Of a stretch of DNA of 58,010 nt, positions 25,788 through 34,791 are shown one piece after another. Each line of letters begins with the position of its first letter. Positions within the stretch are counted from its first letter, which is position 1. A model generated the notes under the pieces. The model was not told the DNA's origin, made no database searches, and saw only the letters and a program-made list of their open reading frames with translations. This stretch comes from Pseudomonas izuensis. GTDB taxonomy: Bacteria > Pseudomonadota > Gammaproteobacteria > Pseudomonadales > Pseudomonadaceae. The stretch is from contig NZ_WTFT01000015.1 in NCBI RefSeq assembly GCF_009861505.1, forward strand, positions 1 to 58,010, in the 5' to 3' direction. A program made the translations under genes and the position numbers.

Positions 25788-26288
25788 ATGACCCCCAAGC
25801 TGCCCCGCAGACACGGCTTTTTCGAGCATTACGAAGAGTTGGTTGGTACCTGGACCCGTCGCCTGAGAAATCGTCAGCAGGCCGAGGATCTGGCCCACGA
25901 TACCTTTGTGCGCGTGCTTGAGTCCGATTCGGGGGCGGTACAGCAACCCCGGGCGTATCTGCACCAGACCGCGCGCAATATCGCGGTGGATGGTTATCGG
26001 CGTGAGGATCGGCGGGGCGCCATGGAGTTAGAGGCGATCGATGAAAGTGCGTCGTCATCCGGCGACCCGGAGCATTACATGCGTGCGATCCAATTGGCCG
26101 ACTCCATCGAGCGGGCGCTCACCGAGCTGCCGGTCAACTGCCGCAAGGTGTTTGTCTGGCAGAAAATCGAAGGTCTGACCCAGGCCGAAATCGCCGAACG
26201 CCTGGGGCTGTCCAGGAACATGGTGGAAAAGTATATGATCCGCACGCTGCGGCATCTGCGCGACCGCCTGGAAGGACAGTACCCATGA
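25788..26288 (+). CDS. fecI: FecI-like ECF sigma factor (iron starvation)
   Basis: Sigma factor expected to transcribe the downstream receptor gene when ferric citrate or a related chelate is bound outside. 166 residues from ATG at 25788 (MTPKLPRRHG). Sigma-2 region: NRQQAEDLAHDTFVRVLES; sigma-4 region: LTQAEIAERLGLSRNMVEKYMIRTLRHLRD, typical of FecI proteins. The ribosome site is weak. The frame is open further upstream, but that part spans the terminator and the Fur-like site. Followed by fecR and the receptor. Confidence 0.88.
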   Translation: MTPKLPRRHGFFEHYEELVGTWTRRLRNRQQAEDLAHDTFVRVLESDSGAVQQPRAYLHQTARNIAVDGYRREDRRGAMELEAIDESASSSGDPEHYMRAIQLADSIERALTELPVNCRKVFVWQKIEGLTQAEIAERLGLSRNMVEKYMIRTLRHLRDRLEGQYP

Positions 26289-26328
26289 GCAGTTGCGCGT
26301 TTTCACCCCCGGCCAAACAGGAACTTCC

Positions 26329-27312
26329 ATGATGGATACTCGTGATTGTGCGTGCGGGCAAACAACGGTTCGCGATGAAGCGGCGCGCTGGTTTGTACGT
26401 TTGCAGGAACCGGTCGTCGATGTCGATGAGCATCGCCGGTTCGAAACCTGGATGGACCAACATCCTCAACACCGACGCGAATTCGACTTGCTCCAGGGCC
26501 TGTGGAAAGCCGCCGACCTGCTGCCGGCGGCGCGTCTGCGGGCGCTGTGTGAAGAAGCGCCGGCCCGCGGCAAACGTCGACCGATGGTGCGTTACGCGGT
26601 GGCTGCCAGTGTGCTGGCGGTGGCGGTCGGTTTTGGGCTGTTCAACGGCTTGAATCAATCGTCGTCCTACACGGCGGAGTTTTCCACGACCCTGGGCGAG
26701 CGTCGCCACGTGGCCTTGCCGGATGGATCGGTGGTCGACCTGGACAGCCGCAGCCGGATTCAAGTGCACTTTGAAAAGCATCGTCGCGGCATCGAGTTGA
26801 CCGAAGGCGAGGCGATGTTCAGCGTCCAGCATGACACCGGCCGGCCGTTTGTCGTTGAAGCCGGAAACGGCAAGGTCACGGTCACCGGGACACGCTTCGA
26901 TGTCCGCCGCAGCAGCGCCGAGACCCGGGTGGTGGTGGAGCAGGGCACGGTCAAGGTCCAAGGACGCTCGGCGGCCGATCATGATTTCGTCAACCTCACT
27001 GCGGGTATGGGCACCCATGTCGATGCCCAGGGCCAGGTCGCGGCCGCCTACGCGGTGAATCCATCCGAAATGACGGCCTGGCGCAGCGGCAAACTGGTGT
27101 TCAACAACGCCAGCCTGGCCGATGTCGCCGAACAGGTCTCGCGTTATCGGGAGCAGCCACTCAAGGTCGGCAATGCGGCGGTGGGCAATCTGCGCCTGAC
27201 CAGCGTGTTCAAGTCCGACAACACCGATGCATTGCTCAAGGCCTTGCCGAGCATCCTTCCGGTGGCCGTGCGCACCCTCGATGATGGCAGCCAGGAAATA
27301 ATTTCAAAATAA
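26329..27312 (+). CDS. fecR: FecR-like sigma regulator
   Basis: Inner-membrane protein that relays the receptor signal to FecI. 327 residues. An N-terminal cytoplasmic DUF4880/FecR-N domain (EAARWFVRLQEP; FETWMDQHPQHRREFDLLQGLW split by the usual pattern) is followed by a membrane segment (YAVAASVLAVAVGFGLF, about 95-111). The periplasmic FecR domain then follows (LGERRHVALPDGSVVDLDS, GEAMFSVQHD, TGTRFDVRR). ATG at 26329 has AGGA 9 bases upstream; a second ATG follows at once (26332). 40 bp separate it from fecI. Confidence 0.92.
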   Translation: MMDTRDCACGQTTVRDEAARWFVRLQEPVVDVDEHRRFETWMDQHPQHRREFDLLQGLWKAADLLPAARLRALCEEAPARGKRRPMVRYAVAASVLAVAVGFGLFNGLNQSSSYTAEFSTTLGERRHVALPDGSVVDLDSRSRIQVHFEKHRRGIELTEGEAMFSVQHDTGRPFVVEAGNGKVTVTGTRFDVRRSSAETRVVVEQGTVKVQGRSAADHDFVNLTAGMGTHVDAQGQVAAAYAVNPSEMTAWRSGKLVFNNASLADVAEQVSRYREQPLKVGNAAVGNLRLTSVFKSDNTDALLKALPSILPVAVRTLDDGSQEIISK

Positions 27313-27409
27313 ATTCAGGTTTTTTTTGCGTTCATCGTCTTCCTGTTCAACTGCAACTGGTTTGCATTAACAAGCGCACACTCTTGCGATTCACAGGACT
27401 ACGTTTGAC

Positions 27410-29836
27410 GTGAAGAAATCCACCGCTAAAAACAATACGTTCCCTTGGTTGCCGCTGGCACTCGCGCTGGCGGTCAACGTTGCGATGCCCCAGGCATACG
27501 CCGCCGACGCCATCCATATCCAGGCGCAACCTTTGGGGCAGGCCTTGACTCAGTTGGGCCAGCAAACGTCATTGCAGGTTTTTTTCAGCCCTGAGCTGGT
27601 GGCCGGCAAGCAAGCGCCGGCGGTGGACGGCAATCTCTCGCCGGAAGAGGCGTTGCGTCAGTTGCTGCAAGGCAGCGGTCTGCAGTACCAGATCGATGAA
27701 GGTTCGGTGACGTTGATGCCGGCGCCGACCCAGGCGGCAGGCGGCCCGCTGGAACTGGGGGCGACCGACATCAAGGTGGTCGGCGACTGGCTCGACAATG
27801 CCGATGCCGCGCTGGTGCAGAACCACCCTGGCGCGCGCACGGTGGTTCGCCGTGAAGCCATGGTCGAGCAGGGCGCGATGAACGTTGGCGACGTATTGAA
27901 GCGCGTGCCGGGTGTGCAAGTGCAGGATGCCAACGGCACCGGTGGCAGTGATATTTCCCTCAACGTCGGCGTGCGTGGCCTGACTTCGCGCCTGTCGCCA
28001 CGCTCCACCGTGCTGATTGACGGCGTGCCGGCGGCATTCGCCCCCTACGGCCAGCCCCAACTGTCGATGGCACCGATTTCTTCCGGCAACCTCGACAGCA
28101 TCGACGTGGTGCGCGGCGCCGGCTCGGTGCGATACGGACCGCAGAACGTGGGCGGTGTGATCAACTTTGTGACCCGTGCCATCCCGGAAAAAGCCTCCGC
28201 TGAAATCGGCACCACCCTGGAGACTTCCCAGCACGGTGGCTGGAAACACATCGATACCGCATTCATGGGCGGCACCGCCGACAACGGCATCGGCGTGGCG
28301 CTGCTGTATTCCGGCGTGAACGGCAACGGTTACCGTGAGCGCAACAACGGCAACGACATCGACGACGTGATCCTCAAGACCCACTGGGCACCTACCGATG
28401 TCGACGACTTCAGCCTGAATTTTCACTACTACGATGCCAGCGCCGACATGCCCGGCGGCCTGACCCAGGCGCAGTTCGATGCCGATCCGTTCCAGTCCGA
28501 CCGCAACAACGATAACTTCAGCGGCCGCCGCAAGGATGTGTCGTTCAAGTGGGCGCGGCAGATCGACGACCGTACCCAGGCCGAAGTGCTGACCTACTAC
28601 ACCGACAGTTTCCGTGGCAGCAACATCGCCGCTCGCGACCAGAAGACCCTCGGCTCGTTTCCGCGCACCTACTACACCTTCGGGATCGAGCCACGGGTGT
28701 CCCATGTGTTCGACGTCGGCCCGACCACCCAGGAAGTCAGTGTCGGTTATCGCTACCTCAAGGAAGGCATGCACGAAGAGGCCAGCCGTCTGGCGCTGAA
28801 CAGCAGCAACGAACCGGTGGTGACCAAGACTTCGGACGGCCATGTGTACCAGGACCGTACCGGCGGCACTGAAGCCAACTCGGTGTATGTCGACAACAAG
28901 ATCGATGTCGGTAACTGGACCATTACCCCAGGCATCCGCTTCGAGCACATCAGCACCGACTGGCACGACCGCCCGGTGCTCGACACTGCCGGCAAGCCTG
29001 TGCCGGAAAAGCACCGCAGCATCGAAAGCAACGAGCCGCTACCGGCCCTGAGCGTGATGTACCACATGTCCGATGCCTGGAAGCTGTTCGCCAACTACGA
29101 AACCTCGTTCGGCGCCCTGCAGTATTTCCAGCTCGGCCAGGGTGGCGTGGGTGACAACACCGCCAACGGCCTGGAGCCGGAGAAAGCCAAGACCTACGAG
29201 ATCGGCACGCGCTACAACGATGATGTGTGGGGCGGCGAAGTGACGCTGTTCTACATCGACTTCGACAAGGAGTTGCAGTACATCAGCAACGACGCGGGCT
29301 GGACCAACCTCGGCGCGACCACGCACCGTGGCATCGAGACCTCGGTGCACTACGACATGGCGGCACTGGACCCACGCCTGGACGGCCTGACCGCCAACGC
29401 CGGTTTCACCTACACCCGTGCCGTCTACGAAGGTGAGATTCCAGGTTTCAAGGGTCGCGACCTGCCGTTCTACTCGCGTCAGGTGGCAACCGTCGGCCTG
29501 CGTTACGACATCAACCGCTGGACCTACAACGTCGACGCCTTCGCCCAGTCGCAACAGCGCTCGCCGGGCGTTGCCGTGAACGCCGACGGCAGCTTCACCA
29601 ACAACTACATCACCGAAGGCACCGCCGATGGCCAGTTCGGCGACATTCCGGGCTACGTCACCTGGAACGTGCGTAGCGGCTATGACTTCGGTCCGCAGGT
29701 GTCGAACCTGAAGGTCGGCGCCGGGGTGAAAAACATCTTCGACAAGCAGTACTTCACCCGCTCCAGCGACAACAACTCGGGCATGTACGTCGGCGCACCG
29801 CGCACGTTCTTCGTGCAGGCCAGCGTAGGCTTCTGA
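27410..29836 (+). CDS. fecA: TonB-dependent ferric citrate-type receptor FecA
   Basis: Outer-membrane gated channel and signal transducer. 808 residues from a GTG at 27410; the upstream AGGA is 11-12 bases away, a rather long spacing. Signal peptide ends near AYAAD (about residue 33). The N-terminal STN signalling domain (about 40-105, LGQALTQLGQQTSLQVFF) is followed by the plug (VLKRVPGVQVQDANGTGG; RGLTSRLSPRSTVLIDG; APYGQPQLS) and the 22-strand barrel ending in VQASVGF. Whole-length resemblance to E. coli FecA is strong (VVGDW, GGVINFVTRAIP, MPGGL), so citrate is the likely chelate; fecBCDE transport genes are absent here. Confidence 0.92.
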   Translation: MKKSTAKNNTFPWLPLALALAVNVAMPQAYAADAIHIQAQPLGQALTQLGQQTSLQVFFSPELVAGKQAPAVDGNLSPEEALRQLLQGSGLQYQIDEGSVTLMPAPTQAAGGPLELGATDIKVVGDWLDNADAALVQNHPGARTVVRREAMVEQGAMNVGDVLKRVPGVQVQDANGTGGSDISLNVGVRGLTSRLSPRSTVLIDGVPAAFAPYGQPQLSMAPISSGNLDSIDVVRGAGSVRYGPQNVGGVINFVTRAIPEKASAEIGTTLETSQHGGWKHIDTAFMGGTADNGIGVALLYSGVNGNGYRERNNGNDIDDVILKTHWAPTDVDDFSLNFHYYDASADMPGGLTQAQFDADPFQSDRNNDNFSGRRKDVSFKWARQIDDRTQAEVLTYYTDSFRGSNIAARDQKTLGSFPRTYYTFGIEPRVSHVFDVGPTTQEVSVGYRYLKEGMHEEASRLALNSSNEPVVTKTSDGHVYQDRTGGTEANSVYVDNKIDVGNWTITPGIRFEHISTDWHDRPVLDTAGKPVPEKHRSIESNEPLPALSVMYHMSDAWKLFANYETSFGALQYFQLGQGGVGDNTANGLEPEKAKTYEIGTRYNDDVWGGEVTLFYIDFDKELQYISNDAGWTNLGATTHRGIETSVHYDMAALDPRLDGLTANAGFTYTRAVYEGEIPGFKGRDLPFYSRQVATVGLRYDINRWTYNVDAFAQSQQRSPGVAVNADGSFTNNYITEGTADGQFGDIPGYVTWNVRSGYDFGPQVSNLKVGAGVKNIFDKQYFTRSSDNNSGMYVGAPRTFFVQASVGF

Positions 29837-29844
29837 TAGACCCC

Positions 29845-29922
29845 CATCGCGAGCAAGCTTTGCTCCCACAGTTGATCCATGGCGACACAGATCAACTGTG
29901 GGAGCAATGCTTGCTCGCGATG
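29845..29922. repeat. REP pair in tail-out orientation
   Basis: CATCGCGAGCAAGCTTTGCTCCCACAG comes first and CTGTGGGAGCAATGCTTGCT second, the reverse of the usual arm order. Sits at converging 3' ends of fecA and the next MFS gene. Confidence 0.8.
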
Positions 29923-29926
29923 CTTT

Positions 29927-31078
29927 TCAGACCTTCAACACCTTCCCACCGATAGCCACCGCCACCAGCAACACCGCCATCAGCCCAAAGGCAAAACTCA
30001 AGCTGCTGCCATGGGCGATGAGCCCGATCACCGCAGGCCCCGCGAGTATTCCCGCGTAACCCAGGGTGGTAATGGCCGGCACGGCGATGCTTTCCGGCAT
30101 GACCGTCTGCTTGCCCACGGCGGTGTACAGCACCGGCACGATGTTCGAACAGCCGGCGCCCAGCAGGGCGTAGCCCACCAGCGCCGCTTCCCAGCCCGGG
30201 GCGAAGGTCGCCAGCAGCAGCCCGAGCGCAGCCGTCACCCCGCCGAAGACAATCACCCGCGTCGCGCCAAGGCGCCGCACGATCGAATCACCGGTCAAGC
30301 GTCCCACCGTCATGGTCAGCGCGAACGCCGCGTAACCCAGACCGGCATAGGCCGTGTCGATCCCGCGCTCCTGCGCCAGGAACACCGCACTCCAATCCAG
30401 AGCCGCCCCTTCGGCGAGGAATACGATGAAACACATCCCGCCGATGAACAGCACGATGCCGCGGGGAACGGCAAACGCCGGCCCCGAACTTTCGCTGCCA
30501 TAGGGCAGCAGGTGCGGTGCCGCCTTCGCCAGGGCGACCAGCAGCAAGACCATCACCACCAGCGTCGCGCCCAGCGGCGAAAGCCCCAGGCCCAGCAGCG
30601 CACTGACGCCTGCCGCGCCGACAATCCCGCCGAGGCTGAACATGCCGTGGAACCCGGACATCATGTTCCTGCCGCTGGCCCGCTCGACGATGACCGCTTG
30701 CAGGTTCACCGTCGAATCCACCGTGCCCAGGCCCGCGCCAAACAGGAACAATGCAGCGATCATCGCCGGGATCGACGACACCGTCGCCAACAGCGGCAGG
30801 GCCAGGCAGATCAATAGCGTGCCGCCGGTCGCGACCTTGCGACAGCCAAAACGCGTGGCCAGAATCCCGGCCATGGGCATTGCCAGGATCGAACCTACCC
30901 CCAGGCTCAGCAGCAACAGACCCAGGGTGCCTTCATCCAGCCCGGCCCGGGCCTTGGCATAAGGCACCAGCGGCGCCCACGCGGCGATGCCGAAGCCGGC
31001 AATGAAAAAGGCGACACGCGTGGACATCTGTTCCAGGCGCCCCGGCACGAACTCGGTCTGGGTGTTGAGGTTGGTCAT
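29927..31078 (-). CDS. MFS transporter, YbjJ-like
   Basis: Inner-membrane protein of the major facilitator superfamily with about 12 membrane segments. 383 residues from ATG at 31078, with AAGGA upstream. Recognisable pieces: RVAFFIAGFGIAAWAPLVPYAKAR at the N-terminus (broken here across segment 1), FLFGAGLGTVDSTVNLQAV and MSGFHGMFSLGGIVGAA, all characteristic of the E. coli YbjJ group. Substrate unknown. Divergent from the DapF-like gene, with 145 bp between starts. Confidence 0.82.
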   Translation of the reverse strand: MTNLNTQTEFVPGRLEQMSTRVAFFIAGFGIAAWAPLVPYAKARAGLDEGTLGLLLLSLGVGSILAMPMAGILATRFGCRKVATGGTLLICLALPLLATVSSIPAMIAALFLFGAGLGTVDSTVNLQAVIVERASGRNMMSGFHGMFSLGGIVGAAGVSALLGLGLSPLGATLVVMVLLLVALAKAAPHLLPYGSESSGPAFAVPRGIVLFIGGMCFIVFLAEGAALDWSAVFLAQERGIDTAYAGLGYAAFALTMTVGRLTGDSIVRRLGATRVIVFGGVTAALGLLLATFAPGWEAALVGYALLGAGCSNIVPVLYTAVGKQTVMPESIAVPAITTLGYAGILAGPAVIGLIAHGSSLSFAFGLMAVLLVAVAIGGKVLKV

Positions 31079-31223
31079 ATCAATCCTTGGCAAAAAACGT
31101 CGCGTCCTTTAAGGACCGTGATCTGGCGGCGAGGGTTCGATCAGCGTCCGCACATCCTTGCACAGCCAGACGGTGTTTCGCGATATGTTGAGCCTGACCG
31201 ATCATTCCAGCAGGGAGGGCGCC

Positions 31224-32216
31224 ATGGCGCGGATGTACGATGCACGAGGCAATATCTACAAGGTTGTGGCGCCCGAGGCATTGCGCCGCCAGGGTATCGC
31301 CTTGCCCGATCAGGCCGGCGACGCTGCACAAACCCGCGAAACCTGGGCGTTGGCGGCCATCGAGGCGTGCTGCTCCTGGGCTCCCGGCACACAACCGCCC
31401 GGCAGCAAGGATCATTGCAGCGATGGGTTGCTGGTGGGGCCCTTCCAGTCGGCGGCGCCCTTCGATCTGTTGATCGTGAACACCGACGGTACCCTGGCCG
31501 AGCGCAGCGGCAACGGGCTGACGATTTTCTCTCAGGCGCTGAGCGACCAGGGGCTTTTGCCGAAGGACGAGACCTGTGTGCTCAGGGTGCACCACGACAA
31601 GGCCGATGTGGTTTCACCGGGTGAAACATCGGTGAAAGCGGCGCAGGTCGAAGGTGTGAACGGGTTCTGGCTGGACCTGGGCAAGCCTTCGTTCGGGCCG
31701 CAAGCGGTCAGTGCCCATGGCGTTGAAAGCGTGCTGTTCAGCGGTCGCGAACTTAGCCATGTCCAACCGTTGTCGTCGTTGAATGTCGCCTGGTCGCGCA
31801 GCCAGTTTGCACGGGTGGGCAATCCGCATTGCGTGACGCTGGTGGACAACGCGGATGCCTTGCCGGGCAATGAACAGATGCGCGAATCGCCATTGGCCGA
31901 AGGATTGACGCGGATCGCCTATGCCATGCCGGCGGGGGCAGGGCGGCCGTGCCCGGCGGGGATCAACCTGCAATGGGCGATGCATGAGTCCGGGCAGAGG
32001 GTGGTCGCGCGGGTGTTCGAGCGGGGCGAAGGGCCGACCGCCTCATCGGGGACCAGTGCCACGGCGGTGGCTTGTGCGGCGTGGCGCGTGGGTTGGGTCA
32101 GTGCCGGGGAGGTGAAAGTGGTGATGCCGGGTGGGACGGCGCCGATTTTGCTCGAAGAAGAGCAAGGGGAATTGAGTCGGGTGAGCCTGTTTGGTACGGC
32201 GCGGTTGATGGGTTGA
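31224..32216 (+). CDS. DapF-fold (diaminopimelate epimerase-like) protein without catalytic cysteines
   Basis: Two-lobed DapF/proline-racemase-type fold. 330 residues from ATG at 31224, with GGGAGG upstream. Landmarks: ARGNIYKVV near the N-terminus (compare GNDFV of DapF), ERSGNGLTIF at 93-102, VGNPHCVTLVD at 198-208, PAGINLQW, and ERGEGPTASSGTSA at 266-279. DapF carries a cysteine before GNG and in ACGxGA; here these are Ser95 and Ser275. Standard thiol-based epimerisation is therefore unlikely. It is not next to lysine genes. Could be a dehydratase-like or amino-acid-binding relative; function unknown. Confidence 0.8.
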   Translation: MARMYDARGNIYKVVAPEALRRQGIALPDQAGDAAQTRETWALAAIEACCSWAPGTQPPGSKDHCSDGLLVGPFQSAAPFDLLIVNTDGTLAERSGNGLTIFSQALSDQGLLPKDETCVLRVHHDKADVVSPGETSVKAAQVEGVNGFWLDLGKPSFGPQAVSAHGVESVLFSGRELSHVQPLSSLNVAWSRSQFARVGNPHCVTLVDNADALPGNEQMRESPLAEGLTRIAYAMPAGAGRPCPAGINLQWAMHESGQRVVARVFERGEGPTASSGTSATAVACAAWRVGWVSAGEVKVVMPGGTAPILLEEEQGELSRVSLFGTARLMG

Positions 32217-32226
32217 ATCTGAAATG

Positions 32227-32300
32227 GCCATCGCGAGCAAGCTTTGCTCCCACAGGGGGACGCGTTAACCCTGTGGGAGCAATGCTTGCTCGCGATGGCG
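32227..32300. repeat. REP pair in tail-out orientation, short centre
   Basis: CCATCGCGAGCAAGCTTTGC is followed after about 20 bp by CCTGTGGGAGCAATGCTTGC. Same reversed order as at 29845 and the same AATGCTT right arm. Converging 3' ends. Confidence 0.8.
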
Positions 32301-32321
32301 TCAGTCAGGCCAATACTAATT

Positions 32322-33566
32322 TCAGCCCAGATCGCTGAACTCCACCACCGGCATCGTCCGTTTCATCAACACCTTGCCGCCGCGCACCGAATACAGCGGC
32401 AAACCCTGACTGCGGATCACCTCGTAGTCGCTCTGCGCCGACAGGATCAGCAAGTTCGCCGGCCGTCCCGCTACCAGGCCGTAGCGATCCCCCAGGGCGA
32501 GGGCCTTGGCGCTGTTGTCGGTGACCAGGTCCAGCGCGCTTTGCAGGTTGCGGTAACCCAGCATGTGACAGATATGCAAGCCTGCTTCGAGTACCCGCAA
32601 GATGTTGCCGTTGCCCAGCGGGTACCACGGGTCGACGATAGAATCCTGGCCGAAACACACGTTCATGCCGGCTTCGAGCAGCTCGTTGACCCGGGTCACA
32701 CCCCGGCGTTTCGGAAAGTTGTCGTAGCGCCCTTGCAGGTGAATGCTCTCGGTGGGGCAGGAGACAAAACTGATCCCTGAATGCCCGAGCAGGCGAAACA
32801 GCTTGGCGCAGTAAGCGTTGTCGTAGGAGCCCATGGCCGTGGTGTGACTGGCGGTGACCCGCGAACCCATGTCGCGACTGCGGGCTTCTTCGGCCAGGAC
32901 TTCGAGAAAGCGCGAGTGGGGGTCGTCGGTTTCATCGCAATGCACATCCACCAGGCAACCGGTGCGCTCGGCCAGGTCCATCAGGAACTTCACCGAACTG
33001 ACGCCTTGGTCGCGGGTGTACTCGAAATGCGGAATCCCGCCGACCACGTCCGCACCCATGTGGATCGCTTCCTCCATCAAGTCCCGGCCATTGCGATAGG
33101 ACTCGATGCCTTCCTGGGGAAAGGCGACGATCTGCAGGTCGATCAGGTGACGGCTTTCCTCGCGCACTTCGAGCATCGCTTTCAGTGCCGTCAGTTGCGG
33201 ATCGGTGACATCGACGTGGGTGCGTACATGCTGGATGCCGTGGGCGGCGAGGCTCTGGATGGATTTCTTCGCCCGGGTCTTGGTGTCTTCCAGGGTGATG
33301 GTCGTCTTGCGCTCGCCCCAGCATTCGATGCCTTCGAACAGCGTGCCGCTCATGTTCCAGCGTGGTTCGCCGGCGGTCAGCGTCGCGTCGAGGTGGATGT
33401 GTGGCTCGACAAAGGGTGGCACCACCAGGTTGCCGCCGGCGTCCAGGTCCTCAGGCCCCAGGGTCGGGGCTTCGGTCTGCCGGGCGATGCTACTGATCAG
33501 GCCGTTTTCCAGGTGCAACTCATGCAGGCCTTCCTGGTTGCGCAGCCGGGCGTTGATGATGTGCAT
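32322..33566 (-). CDS. codA: Cytosine deaminase (CodA-type amidohydrolase)
   Basis: Deaminates cytosine to uracil, or a close analogue. 414 residues (E. coli CodA 427). Metal and catalytic motifs of the amidohydrolase family: PPFVEPHIHLDATLT (about 49-63), VDVHCDETDD (about 206-215), ASHTTAMGSYD and CFGQDSIVDPWYPLGNGN, the last containing the metal-ligand aspartate. This pattern is close to CodA rather than to atrazine or guanine deaminases. No codB permease is adjacent. ATG at 33566 follows AAAGGACCTTCCTG. Confidence 0.9.
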   Translation of the reverse strand: MHIINARLRNQEGLHELHLENGLISSIARQTEAPTLGPEDLDAGGNLVVPPFVEPHIHLDATLTAGEPRWNMSGTLFEGIECWGERKTTITLEDTKTRAKKSIQSLAAHGIQHVRTHVDVTDPQLTALKAMLEVREESRHLIDLQIVAFPQEGIESYRNGRDLMEEAIHMGADVVGGIPHFEYTRDQGVSSVKFLMDLAERTGCLVDVHCDETDDPHSRFLEVLAEEARSRDMGSRVTASHTTAMGSYDNAYCAKLFRLLGHSGISFVSCPTESIHLQGRYDNFPKRRGVTRVNELLEAGMNVCFGQDSIVDPWYPLGNGNILRVLEAGLHICHMLGYRNLQSALDLVTDNSAKALALGDRYGLVAGRPANLLILSAQSDYEVIRSQGLPLYSVRGGKVLMKRTMPVVEFSDLG

Positions 33567-33648
33567 CAGGAAGGTCCTTTTAAAAATGTTTAGGCGATAC
33601 CTCTACGTTAGCTTGGCAGCCGTAATCCCCGCCAGTGGCAAAGTTCAA

Positions 33649-33742
33649 TTGTAGGAGTGAGCCTGCTCGCGATGGCGGCGTCATATCCGACAATGTAGTT
33701 GACTGACCCACCGCCATCGCGAGCAGGCTCACTCCTACAGGG
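33649..33742. repeat. REP doublet, GAGTGAGCC arms
   Basis: TTGTAGGAGTGAGCCTGCTC with inverted partner ending CACTCCTACAG: a variant with GTGAGC in place of GCGAGC in both arms, so the arms have co-varied. Confidence 0.83.
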
Positions 33743-33754
33743 GGTTGGGGTTTG

Positions 33755-34585
33755 TCAGGGGGATTTGTGCAGGGGCAAAAAGCGCAGCAGTGCCGCAACA
33801 ATGGCTTCGGGGGCGTCTTCCTGGACCAGGTGTCCGGCATTGGCAATGGCGTGAAATTGCGCCCCGGGAATCATGCCCTGCAAGGCGCGCCCGCGTTCGA
33901 TGGGGATCCACTGATCGTCTTCACCCCAGAGGATCTGCACCGGGCAGCGAATCGTCGGGTACAACTTCTCGGCCTCGCGGGTGTAGCGCTCGTCCATCTG
34001 CGCGATCTGCCGATAGAATGCCGCTTGCCCCGGATCGCCCAGCCAGGGTTGCACGTAGGGTGCGAGTTCGTCGTCCGGGATGTCCCGCTTGATCGCCCCG
34101 CGAATATAGGCGGGCACGATTGCCCGTTGAATGTAGTCGGGCAGTCCGCTGAACGCGGCCTCGTGCTGACGCACATGCTGCACGAACGGCGAGCCCCAGG
34201 GTGTCAGCGCTACCGGGTCGATCAGTGTCAGGCTGCGATAATCCTTGCCGTTGAGCAGATGAGCGCGCAGCACCGTGGCCCCCCCGAAATCGTGAGCCAC
34301 CACGTCCGGGCAATCCAGGCCCCAATGCTCCAGCAGGCGCGCCAGCAATTCGTTTTGCACGCCCAACGACACGTCGCCTTCGATCTTCTCGGACTGCCCG
34401 TAGCCCAGCAGATCGAAGTAGTGCACCCGGTGCGTGGTGATGAAGTACGGCGCGATACGGTGCCAGACGTAAGAAGAGAAGGGCGTGCCGTGCACGAACA
34501 CCAACGGCGGGCCGTCGCCCCGTACGGCGTAGCGAACGCTGTGGCCGTTGAAGCGAAAGGTCTGGGCCAGCGGCCAGTCAGTCAT
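33755..34585 (-). CDS. Alpha/beta hydrolase with aspartate nucleophile
   Basis: 276 residues from ATG at 34585 with AGAGGA upstream. The oxyanion loop is FVHGTPFSS (about 30-38). The nucleophile elbow reads VVAHDFGGAT with Asp99 where esterases have Ser. GEDDQWIP supplies the acid and AGHLVQED the histidine near residue 255. An Asp nucleophile is the hallmark of haloalkane and fluoroacetate dehalogenases and epoxide hydrolases. Annotation as a plain esterase would be misleading. Substrate unknown. Between codA and queD, with repeats on both sides, so probably a single-gene unit. Confidence 0.88.
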   Translation of the reverse strand: MTDWPLAQTFRFNGHSVRYAVRGDGPPLVFVHGTPFSSYVWHRIAPYFITTHRVHYFDLLGYGQSEKIEGDVSLGVQNELLARLLEHWGLDCPDVVAHDFGGATVLRAHLLNGKDYRSLTLIDPVALTPWGSPFVQHVRQHEAAFSGLPDYIQRAIVPAYIRGAIKRDIPDDELAPYVQPWLGDPGQAAFYRQIAQMDERYTREAEKLYPTIRCPVQILWGEDDQWIPIERGRALQGMIPGAQFHAIANAGHLVQEDAPEAIVAALLRFLPLHKSP

Positions 34586-34630
34586 GGGCGTGTCCTCTTG
34601 GCGGGTGAGCGCCAAAAAGCATAGGCATAA

Positions 34631-34662
34631 AAAACAGCCAATGAAGGCTGTTCTCTTTTTAC
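34631..34662 (-). terminator. Hairpin terminator downstream of queD
   Basis: AACAGCC-AATGAA-GGCTGTT with T/A runs on both sides, so it could act in both directions; on the minus strand the tail is TTTTTTATG. It lies between the queD stop and the hydrolase start. Confidence 0.6.
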
Positions 34663-34680
34663 CTGACAAACCGCATTCCC

Positions 34681-34772
34681 CCTGTGGGAGCGAGCCTGCT
34701 CGCGAAGAGGCCGTGTCAGTCAGCATTAATGGTGAATGACACACCGCTTTCGCGAGCAGGCTCGCTCCCACA
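34681..34772. repeat. REP doublet downstream of queD
   Basis: CCTGTGGGAGCGAGCCTGCT and inverted partner; the inner part carries CGCGAAGAGG, the GAAGAGG subtype also seen at 36336 and 51796. Confidence 0.83.
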
Positions 34773-34791
34773 TTGGATCTGTGTTGTCTGT

